A stretch of 64,000 bases of DNA. Source: Cryptomeria japonica. Taxonomy: Eukaryota; Streptophyta; Pinopsida; Cupressales; Cupressaceae. The position numbers and the translations under genes were made by a program. Location: positions 469,768,573 through 469,832,572 of the forward strand of contig NC_081409.1 in assembly GCF_030272615.1 (NCBI RefSeq), given 5' to 3'. Positions 55,382 through 64,000 of the stretch are shown piece after piece. Numbering within the stretch: position 1 is the stretch's first letter; every line of letters starts with the position of its first letter. The notes beneath the pieces were generated by a model. That model made no database searches and was not told the DNA's origin. It saw only the letters and a list, made by a program, of their open reading frames with translations.

Positions 55382-58350
55382 ATGGCTTCTGCATCGCACT
55401 CCAGTTCTAATACACCTGTCGATTCAATGAATTTTATCCGACGGAAGATGAAATACAATGCCCTATCCCAGATACCCACTAGAGTCATAGTGGAAGATGA
55501 TATTTCAAGGTACATTGACTGTAAACTGGAAGACCTAGGATCCTTATCAATTCACTCCTAGCTAGGTATATTCTGTGGGGATGACATGAAGATCAAACTA
55601 GAATACAACATCCTAGAGAGGAAGAAACTTCACAATGTGGTGTACTTTCTTGGAGAATTTACAGAAGATCACATCTGCATCATCCTGAGCAGAGTGCATG
55701 GTGACAAGATGTATCTCAAAAGGGCACATGACATTATGCCTAAATCCATTCATGCAGTCACCAGTTTTTGCAACACTAGTGAGGTGTCAGCCCTAAGAAA
55801 AGTCATCAAGATTGAAATGACTAAGCTCACTAGTTCTATGAGCGACCAATAGGAAATGACCGTCAACACCATCAAGGATGATTTGGTCAAGTATGCTTGC
55901 ATAGTGATCAGATACCGGATGTTCTATGTTAGCAGAATAAACTTTGTCTCTGCTGCTACAGTAAATGTCATCTACAAAATGATCATGGAAGATGTGTCAT
56001 TTGATCTATGCACTTGCATGCAGAAGAAACTGTTAATAAACCTAAAGTCTATCAAATAGGATAGTGCCCTAAGATTCAAATTTGGACAACTTTTGGTAGG
56101 TCTATTTTTCTACTTTCAAGGCTATTTTTTAGGAGTTGGTGATATTCAATGGTCTGCTAACCAACCGGTCACCAAACAAATCAGGGAAAGTCTCTAAGCG
56201 GTGGGAACCAGATATCCTAAGGTCTTGAATAAATATTTTGATGAATTCAGATGGAAGATGAGCTAGAGGATGAGGATATCTAGAGATATCATTAATAAGT
56301 ATGAAGAGGACATCTTCTTTACCATCAGAGTAGATGAGTGCATAATGGAGGTGGTTGAGCCTAGAAAGGATAAATTTGAACCCATGAGGTGATGTATGAC
56401 ATGCTAGATGGGTATGTCTCTACCCTACTTGCCTCACCTCTTGATCCGAAGAAGAAGAGAATCGAAACCTACTTGGAAAGGATAAAAATGGTTGAAGAAC
56501 CTTCAGTGAAGAAGGGAAAGGTAGTGCCCTCAGTATTGACACTGGTTACCTCAGCAAGTCTTAAAGTGACCAAGCGGTCACCTACCAAGAAGAAACTGGA
56601 AGTTATACCCGCCAAGGTTTTTGAAATAAAGTAGAAGACTAAGAGAAACTCACCAGATTATGAGGATACAAAATCTGAAGTGCAGCCTAAGAAGACTAGG
56701 CAAACAAGGAAGAAGGCAAAGACAACTAGCAATGAACCGTCATCATCAACACCGATAAATATAGACATCTCCTCTTACAAACCCTTGACACATTGTCAAA
56801 GGACTATCAAGAATGTTAGGAGAAAAGTGCTAAGTGATTTAATAGATCACTTTGATGATTTTAATGATAATGAAAAAGAGGAAGTTGAACAGGAAGTCAT
56901 CCAATATCTATGTATTAATGACCAGTCACCATTAGAAATTAGATTAGTGACACCAGATTCTCTATACAATTCTTTAGATAACAAATGGCGCATTGCCATT
57001 GAAAAAGAATAGGAAATAAGAGAGGAAATCTTTGCACAATATTTTCCTGATGTGTCAAATTCTGAGCTCTATGAAATCATGGATAAGTATAAAGGCCTCT
57101 TCTTCATGAGAAGAAGAAGACTCTTGTTACTGGAAGGGAAAGTCTCTGAAGTGGTGAAAGATACACACTCCCATGCCAAAGCCGCTCTGAGATTGCACCA
57201 AGTGTCTGAGGCCAACAAGAAGGCCGAATAGGAACTGGAAACTAGAAAACTAGATGAGGAATTTGATGATAAAGAAGAAAGAGGAAGAGAAAAAGAAAGA
57301 GGAAGAGAAAAAGAAAGAAGAAGAGAAAAAGAAAGAAGAGGAGAAGTGGAAAGAAGAGGAGAAGCAGAGAGAAGAGGAGAAGAGGAAACAAAATGAGGAG
57401 AAGCAGAGGGAAGAAACAAGGAAGAAGGGAGAAGAGAAGAAAAAGAAAGAAGAAGAGGAGAAAAAGAAGGCAGAAGAGGAAAAGCAAAGAGCCAAAGAGA
57501 AGAAGGAAGCAATAAAGAGCACACAAGTGGAGATCCTAAAGGCAACCGGTGGTCAAGCCAAACCGGCTAACATCACCAGTCCTATTGACCTCCAATTTGC
57601 AAATGAATTGTTGTTGCTCCAAAGCATTAAGCTTGCACAAGAGTGACTGGAAGCATTAAGGAGGAAAAGGGAGCAAGATGTTATTCAAACTATGGTTGAC
57701 ACTCTTACCAGTTTGATTCCCAGTACTAACCTCCCTAGTACCGATTCCTCTCTGGCCCAAGTAAAGCTTCTTTGTATAGTTGTAGAGGACCAGGTACAAT
57801 GCCTAGAAGAAGTTGCTGAAGCTAATACACTGAAGAAGCATCAAAAGGCACTAAACACTGCCTTAATGAAAAAATTGAACAAGCTTCAGTCTAAAAATTC
57901 TGAAATAGCAGAAGAACATAAGAGATGCTATGGATGAGGGCAAGCTACTATTAAGCAAAATTAGCCAACCCCATCAATTTTGTGACAATGTGCTTGCACA
58001 AAAGGATAAACTACAATCTGATTTGTAGGAATACATAAGCACCTTTAAGACACCCTATGATTCTTTTACTACATATGGGCAGACTGTGCACCGATATTAG
58101 CTTCAGTCTACGAGAATAGAAGTGGAGATTAGCAACTGGGCAAGAGATTTGTGGGAGCTTCAATTGGTTTTATTACCTAAACTGCAAATTCTTCAGAAGT
58201 GATTTCTTAATCTAGAAGCATTAACAACCACTCAAGAGATGAGCACAATTGATGCCATGGAAGAACAAGTATCACAGATGCAAACAGAAAGTGAGGTGGA
58301 TACCTCATTACTAGAGTCATGGTCATTATCCATGAAGACTTTTATGTAGG
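55382..58350 (+). pseudogene. TRG-C ORF2, about 985 codons, unknown function
   Basis: The start MASASHSSSNTPVDSMNF at 55382 is followed by SQIPTRVIVEDDISRYIDC, IILSRVHGDKMYLKRAHDI, IINKYEEDIFFTIRVDECIM then EVVEPRK, a basic linker KKTRQTRKKAKTTSNEPSSS, DHFDDFNDNEKEEVEQEV and SLYNSLDNKWRIAIEKE. The same blocks occur in the same order in TRG-B ORF2. Stops are TAG at 55559, 55850, 56057, 56632, 57010 and others, one TAA and one TGA. Frame changes lie near 56385, 57250 and 57930. From 57275 a Lys/Glu-rich tract encodes a likely long single helix. No recognised domain and no pol motif were found. The function is unknown. Confidence 0.75.
57260..57520 (+). repeat. GA-rich low-complexity tract encoding a Lys/Glu helix
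   Basis: Repeats of AAGAAAGAGGAAGAGAAA give alternating KKK and EEE blocks in the ORF2 frame that also covers the following 130 codons. The opposite strand gives artefactual Ser/Leu-rich ORFs. The pattern suits a charged single alpha-helix. Confidence 0.8.
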
Positions 58351-58664
58351 ATTTTAAATCAATTTTTTATAAGTTTCACTCATTATTGTCATAAACACTT
58401 ATTTATTTTAATGATAATGAGAAACAAGGGTTATTCTACAGTACTTTGTCATTGTTGACAAAGGGGGAGTAGTATCTATTTTGGTGAATGTTATGTATAC
58501 TTTCATGTTATTTCTTTAAGGGAGTAGTATACATTGTATTTTCTACAAAAAGGGATAGTGTATATGCTTAGGGGGAGTAATTTTGATTATGGCATATTTT
58601 TGTTGTAAAACACTTAGATTTCAAAATTTTCCTAACTATTGCCATCAATGCCAAAGGGGGAGAT
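58351..58664 (+). other. TRG-C 3' untranslated region with repeated polypurine tracts
   Basis: Tracts are GACAAAGGGGGAGTAG (58457), TTTAAGGGAGTAG (58515), AAAAAGGGATAG (58545), CTTAGGGGGAGTAA (58567) and the terminal CCAAAGGGGGAGAT (58651-58664) abutting the LTR. No coding signal is seen. Confidence 0.75.
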
Positions 58665-59793
58665 TGTTGGCATTTTGATGATGTTGTGATTGTCATTGAT
58701 GGACACACACTTGTTTTATGATCACTTCCCTATGTATGAGTTATGCTCAACTGGTAATTGTTCCAACCGGTATTATGAATTATAGTCTTTAGACTATCAG
58801 TGCTTTGCAGAAGATGTTTACCAGTCACAAAGCGATATGAAGACCTCAAGCGGTTCAAGGATCCCAAAATGGTACAAAGGAACAAAGAGGTTGTTAACAT
58901 TTTCCCAGTCTTCATTTTGACAAACTAGTAATTAGTAAAATGTATGAGTCAATAATCGGTAATAAACCGGTATTACTCTATGATGAGTTACCAACCGATA
59001 TTTCTGTGATGAGTTATCATCCACCAACACTTTGGCGGTGAAAATATGTCTAGATGCACTGAACCTAGGAACTTGCAATGTAATCCTATTGGACTGACAT
59101 GAAATCAGATTCCTTTATAAGGACATCATGTCTAAGGTTTTAGTTGTTGATAGGGTTTAAGAAGTGCATGAGGTTTTTTTATAAGCGATCACAGAAGAGA
59201 AGATTAGGTCTATGTGAAGAAACAAAGTGTGGAGATACTGAAGACTAAAGTAATGCTAAATGTGCATTAACAATGAGCTATCAAGGATCTAACCAAGCAT
59301 ATTATACTAGTATCTAGATCACTCACTTGTTGATTACTCACATCTTCGACAAGTCTGAAACCCTTAACCGGGTAGGCCTAGCAAAACCTCTGTAAATCCT
59401 ATAACAAGGTGGTTCACAACTCTAGATATGAAATCCTCTCACAAGGTAGTCTTTAACAGGACTTATCTCCTAACAGAGATCTAGATTCCTAACAGGATAT
59501 GTTCTGGTGAAGAACATTGTATGAGCTTAACCGATCTAGTTACTATTCTGCAGATAGTTACTTGTGAGTTTCAGCTCACCAAGGTTTTTCCCATTTGGGT
59601 ATCCATGTCAAAACATCTTGTGTTATGGTGATTGTGCTCTTATGGGTGAATGCTTTATTTTCTATTTGGTTTGCATTTATCTTAATCGGTTTGTTAGTAA
59701 ATTTGTTGTATCGGTTAACTGCTAAATTGTTTAAGGGTTTGAGATCACTAATTTTTGGTATACTAATTCACCCCCCCCTCTTAGTATTCATCA
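58665..59793 (+). repeat. TRG-C 3' LTR
   Basis: It is 1129 bases, begins TGTTGGCATTTTGATG and ends TTCACCCCCCCCTCTTAGTATTCATCA, then the GATAA duplication. It matches 44746-45889 with scattered changes and a small deletion after CTTTGGC. Confidence 0.94.
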
Positions 59794-59798
59794 GATAA

Positions 59799-60234
59799 AT
59801 GGTTACCAACCACCTTTTTAACTGAGGTGACTGTTGGAAGAAGTTTCTCTTTGTAACCAAAAGTTGTCATGAAAAGTTTTCATGGTTTAGCAACTTAGAC
59901 ACATGTTAAGTCTATGGACTTTAGAGTTGTTCAAAAGTATCTTCAACCTTCCTAAGACATCTCCAACACATAAACACCTAGAAAATACTCAATTGAATAC
60001 CCCTAGGCCCATATGCCCATGGTGGCTTATCAACTTGCCAAATCCATGTCATTGGGTAATAGAGTGGGGTTTATTGCAAATATCAAACAAACAAAACTAT
60101 CTTATTACATAGATTGAGAGATCCCATTCTTATGCATGTGTGACCTTTAGTCCTTTATTTTCTTGGTCCCGATTATCTTAGTCATGAGATGCTCCTGCAC
60201 CATACTCCCAGGGTGAATGAATCTCAAGTCCACT
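59799..60234 (-). other. Sequence downstream of Gyp-F pol, no gene seen
   Basis: It lies between the Gyp-F pol stop (60235) and TRG-C. It should hold the Gyp-F polypurine tract and 3' LTR start, but I could not define them. Before TRG-C inserted it was continuous with the sequence ending at 44745. Confidence 0.4.
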
Positions 60235-61664
60235 TTAGGTGAGGTCATGTAATATAGTGCCATCCTTCTTTATTTTATCTTCATCCAACCAAATGGTTTC
60301 AGAGTCTAGTTTTCCTTTCCATTTGACCAGGTATTGTTTGTACTCATTTCTCTTGGTCTTCTTTACAACCTTGGTGTCCAACAATTTCTCAAGTTTAGGT
60401 GGTGCATGTTTGGGAAGATTTATATCTACTGCATCTTCTAGGACCTGCTTGAGTTACCTGCATTAGAATCACCTTTAAAAGGAGTTAGATCACAAACATT
60501 AAAAATAGGAGATATGCCAATGTGAGGTGGCAATTGAATCTCATAGGCATTATTGCCAAACTTCTTCAAGATTTCACATGGTCCTACTTTCCTTTGCATG
60601 AGCTTAGTGTGCTTGCCCTTGGGAAACCCTTCCTTCTTCAAATTTGCCTAAACCAAATCTCTAACCTAAATTGTAGTTCTCTCATTTTCTAATCTGCATG
60701 TTCTTTGTACTTGTCTGATGACTTTTGCAGTTGCATCTTGACCTGCTCATGGACTTAATTTATGGCTTCAACAAACCTCTCCCCACCTGCACTTATGCGG
60801 TCCGTATGGGGTAGTTTTCTCAACTCCAATACCTCTCTTGGATGTAACCCATACACAATCTGAATTGGTGACTTCCCTATGCTTTTGTTCACATTGTCAC
60901 AGACTAGGATAAGAATGAATCCCATTTTCACCATGTTGTCTTGTAAGGCACCTCAACAAGTTTCCCAATGATCTATTTAGTACTTTTGTCTGTCCATCCG
61001 TTTGTGGATGATAGGCTGATGAAAAGGACATGTTGGTGCCAAGTTTTCTCCACAGATTTCTCCAAAAATGGCTAACAAATCAGACATCCTTGACATACAC
61101 TATATTTAATGGGAGTCCATAGATCCTTGCTACTTATCTAAAAAACAAATTTTCTATGTAAGATACATCACTAGTGGACTTACATGGCAACAAATGTGTC
61201 ATTTTACTAAATCTATCCACTACCACAAATAAACTGTCAAACCACTTTTGTGTCCTAGGTAAATGCATTACAAAATCCATTGACACACTCTCCCAAGGTC
61301 TTGAAGGAATAGGTAAGGGCTGATAGAGACCAGCATTAGTGCTTTCTCCTTTTGCCTTCTAGAAAATGGTGCATGCATCTACAAACTTTCTTACATCAAC
61401 CTGCAATTTGGGCCAAAAGTAGTGCCTCCTCACCAATTCAAGTGTCTTGTCCAAGCCAAAATGACCTACCATAGCCCCACTATGATTTTCCTTGATGATA
61501 TTAGTCCCCATTGAGCACCTTGGTATGCACAATCGCCCACCTTTGAAGAGAAGTCCATCTTGGATCAAAAAATCAAAAAATTCTACATGAAACCATTCAT
61601 CAAATTCAGTACATACCTTGTAAATATCCTTGAAGTTCTCATCTGCAACATACATATCTTTCAA
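60235..61664 (-). pseudogene. pol: Gyp-F integrase with chromodomain
   Basis: The zinc site reads RRHYFWPKLQVDVRKFVDAC with CTIF in place of CXXC. The core has [15 protein letters not shown] with the first Asp and KDVXFVSHFW for the second. The Glu position reads TDGQTKVLNRS where gypsy integrases have GQTEV, so Glu is Lys. Further on are KVGPCEILKKFGNNAYEIQL and ISPIFNVCDLTPF (GPY/F-type module). The chromodomain reads YLVKWKGKLDSETIWLDEDK, well conserved, and the ORF ends at the TAA at 60235. The frame is constant from 62408 to 60235 apart from stops. Confidence 0.88.
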
Positions 61665-61685
61665 TGCATTAATCCCAATTTTTTC

Positions 61686-63142
61686 TCATTGGATTTCAGA
61701 TATGGTTAGCACCCTTCGACTTAATGCATCAGCCACTTTGTTGGCTACTCCTTTCTTGTGTTTGATGGATAAGGTGTAGGCTTGGAGGGATTCTACCCAT
61801 TTCATATACCTATGGCTTAACTTTTCTTGACTATTAATGAAAGTTAAGGCTTGGTTATCAGTATAGACCACAAATTCCTATGGTAGTAGATAGTGCATCC
61901 ATTTTTTCAAAGACTGAACTAATGTATACATTTCCAAGTCATAAGAAGAGTATTTTCTCTTTCCCTCATTAAGCTTTTCACTAAAGAATGCTATAGGTCT
62001 ACCTTCTTGGCTTATGACTACTCCTATGGCCACATGACTAGCATCACATTCAATCTAAAACACTTTATTAAAATCAGGTAAGGCAAGTATCGGCTATTGA
62101 GCTACTTTTTGCTTGAGAGTTTCAAATGCCTCATACACTTCCTTTGTCCAAGAGAACCTACACTTTTGACCACCTTTTATGGTGTCCAACATTGTAGCAC
62201 ATGTTTGATTGAAACCTCTTATGAACTTTCTATAAAATGTGGCTAATCCATGGAAACTTCTAACCTCACTAATAGTCCTAAGAGTAGGCCAAGAGAGAAT
62301 TGCATTTGCCTTATCTTGATCCATCTTCAAGTGACCTTTAGAGATCACAAATCCAAGGTAGGTGAGTTCTTCTAGCATGAACAAACACTTTTCTATATTG
62401 ATCATCAATTACTCTTCACTTAATTTTCTCAAAACCATGTCTAGATGCCTCAAGTGCTCTTTTTTGTCCTGCTAAATATTAGCATGTCATCCAAATATAC
62501 TATTACAAACTTCCTTGTGAACTCTTACAAAAATTCATTCATGAGTCTCATGAATGTACTTGGGGCATCAGACAATCCAAATGGCATAACCTTCCACTCA
62601 TACAACCCCTCATTTTTTTTAAGGTTGTTTTCCACTCATCACCAGGCCTAATCCTGATTTGGTGGTATCCACTCTTTAAATCAATTTTAAAGAAATATTT
62701 TGCACCCCCCAAACAATCAAGAAAATCCTCTATCCTAGGTATTGGAAATTTATACCTTATGGTGATCTTGTTGAGAGATCTTGAATTAGTACAAAGCCTC
62801 CATGTTCCATCTTTCTTGGGTGCCAAACCAACAGGGACTGCACATGGGCTAAGGCTCTTTCCAATCAAATTAGAATCTAACAACTCTTGAATTTGTCTTG
62901 CCATCTCCTCATTTTGTTGTGGTGTGAGTTTGTATGCAGGCTTGTTATGCAATGTAGCCCCTGGGATCAAGTCAATATGGTGACTGATCTCTCTCATTGG
63001 TGGCAAACTCCTTGACACTCCATCTACAACTATTCCTTTGTATCTATCAATGATCTCCTTCACTTCCAGACTAAGATCCTTTTTCTTCTCTTCAACCCTG
63101 TCATTTGCAGCAGGCTTCTCCTTTGAGATTGGTATTGGAAAT
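61686..63142 (-). pseudogene. pol: Gyp-F reverse transcriptase and RNase H
   Basis: The N-terminal linker EKKKDLSLEVKEIIDRYKG is cut by the insertion at 63143. RT follows with REISHHIDLIPGATLHNKPA, SPCAVPVGLAPKKDGTWRLC, KFPIPRIEDFLDCLGGAKYF and [13 protein letters not shown] with the first catalytic Asp. After a frame change near 62610 come MRLMNEFL, a stop, then KFVIVYLDDMLIFSRT with an intact YLDD. The thumb is GFVISKGHLKMDQDKANAIL and FHGLATFYRKFI. RNase H shows VYTDNQALTFINS and ends NKVADALSRR. Confidence 0.9.
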
Positions 63143-63986
63143 TGTTAGACGCAATGACAGTCCCAAAGACACTGAGAGAGGGGGGGTGAATCAGTGTCTA
63201 TCTAGTATATGTAATATTTGAACTTATTTATAACTTTGCAACCCAAATTAATGTACCGGTAAACAAGTAATAATGCAACAAAGAGAAATAACAGAGACAA
63301 CATAAATACACACCATAACACAAGATATTTTGGCGAGGAAACTCGATAATGGAAAAACCTCGGTGGGATTTGTGAGCCACAATATTTACTCACTGGCCAA
63401 TATGAATAAATTTTACTTACAATAGGGGCCTACACATGCAGGAAGGCCAATAGCCTAGAGCTCACTGCTCAATGAAAGAGTCTCACTAACTACAAAATGG
63501 ATAATTAAATCCAATACAATGTACTGCTCAAATTAGCATCTGCAATGCTTGATTCAGTACCGGTTTAAGCTCTATTAGAAAACTTAACCAAAAACCTGTC
63601 GGTGAATGATATTCACTCACATAACCTACCTACCTTATTACAAAATCTTTTCGCTATCTTCTACAAGATACCATCCCATTTTTTATATAAAAAATGACCT
63701 ATAAGATCTCATACATATATGAGTCTTTACAATACATCATGTCGGATTAAAAATAATTAATTATATTACAATACAATTCACATAAACAAAATTTGTCTCA
63801 TGTCGACCTGAGTGCCTGTATGCTTCGTTGTCAGTGTAAACTAAATGTTGGTGAATGATCTTTGTTGTGCCTACTGGTGCAGGTGAATGATGTTTGTGAT
63901 GTCGGTGATCATTTAGAATCTTGTTACTATTTGGTTGCTATCAATGACAACATCAAACACTCTCATGTGAGTGTAGAATGCCAAAA
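63143..63986 (-). repeat. LTR of a further copia-type element (rest outside window)
   Basis: It begins TGTTAGACGCAATGACAGTCCC, has GAGAGAGGGGGGGTGAATCAG, GGAAAAACCTCGGTGGGATTTG and GGGGCCTACACATGCAGGAAGG in the order of the TRG-B and Copia-1 LTRs, and ends AATGCCAAAA (CA changed to AA). It is inserted in Gyp-F. Confidence 0.85.
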
Positions 63987-64000
63987 ATCTTCCCCTTTGG
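63987..64000 (-). other. Polypurine tract at the window end
   Basis: The minus strand reads CCAAAGGGGAAGAT beside the LTR, so 63143-63986 is the 3' LTR of a minus-strand element extending to the right. Confidence 0.75.

Larger units (their letters stand above)
44746..59793 (+). mobile_element. TRG-C, pol-less LTR retrotransposon with gag and a large second ORF, carrying Copia-D
   Basis: LTRs at 44746-45889 and 58665-59793 share the same orientation and the exact duplication GATAA. Removing Copia-D (45953-53660) leaves about 7.3 kb: LTR, PBS, four-knuckle Gag, ORF2 of about 985 codons, repeated polypurine tracts and LTR. No protease, integrase, RT or RNase H is visible. The layout equals that of TRG-B. 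Confidence 0.88.
60235..63142 (-). mobile_element. Gyp-F, Ty3-gypsy chromovirus, pol half only
   Basis: RT, RNase H, integrase and chromodomain are present in order on the minus strand. Gag and protease are missing because another LTR begins at 63143; they may continue beyond the window. The chromodomain is clearer than in Gyp-E, and RT wording differs, so it is a separate chromovirus family. Confidence 0.88.

Noticed and set aside
57069-57545. Long minus-strand ORFs rich in Ser, Leu and Phe
   Set aside because: They are the reverse complement of the GA-rich Lys/Glu tract of TRG-C ORF2; three overlapping frames are open through composition only.

Overview
Overview. The window reads as repeat-filled intergenic DNA from a large-genome seed plant. 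I found no host gene, tRNA, rRNA or CRISPR array. Everything I can identify is retrotransposon: Ty1-copia and Ty3-gypsy LTR elements, one plant L1-type LINE, and a group of LTR elements that have gag but no complete pol. Plant origin is supported by initiator-Met-type primer-binding sites (TGGTATCAGAG and variants), chromodomain gypsy elements, a LINE with a C-terminal RNase H domain, and the LTR architecture. A gymnosperm is plausible because of the deep nesting and old decayed copies, but that is inference. Names such as Copia-1 or TRG-B are local labels.

Layout. (1) 1-6052: Copia-1 (+), whose 5' LTR is cut by the window start. (2) 6053-6451: start of a minus-strand gypsy gag (Gyp-G) with its PBS; its LTR begins at 6452, is split at 6983 and resumes at 19022-20982. 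(3) 6983-19021: solo gypsy-type LTR-H (+) inserted in the Gyp-G LTR; it holds a decayed LINE whose ORF1 and ORF2 span 10272-16667. (4) 20983-43212: TRG-A (+), an element with gag and only an RNase H remnant. Its 5' LTR is split by Gyp-E (minus, 21071-33604, 3.8 kb LTRs, chromodomain) and its RNase H by TRG-B (minus, 35933-42651). (5) 43213 to about 43610: partial minus-strand LTR related to Copia-1. (6) 44746-59793: TRG-C (+) with an exact GATAA target duplication; Copia-D (minus, 45953-53660, exact ATACA duplication) sits 13 nt inside its gag. (7) 59799-63142: 3' half of the gypsy element Gyp-F (minus). (8) 63143-64000: LTR and polypurine tract of a further minus-strand element that leaves the window.

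Most interesting content. TRG-B and TRG-C are complete LTR retrotransposons without recognisable protease, integrase, reverse transcriptase or RNase H. Each has a coiled-coil Gag with four zinc knuckles, then a second ORF of about 1000 codons of unknown function. The two second ORFs share collinear sequence blocks although they lie on opposite strands in independent insertions. This suggests a conserved protein carried by non-autonomous elements that probably depend on a copia helper. TRG-A has the same Gag type followed directly by a copia RNase H end, and may be an intermediate form.

State of decay. Every coding region has stop codons or frameshifts, most stops being TAG. The longest uninterrupted piece is the 494-codon RT-RNase H part of Copia-D. 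Nesting gives relative ages: Copia-D is younger than TRG-C; Gyp-E and TRG-B are younger than TRG-A; the LINE is younger than LTR-H, and LTR-H younger than Gyp-G.
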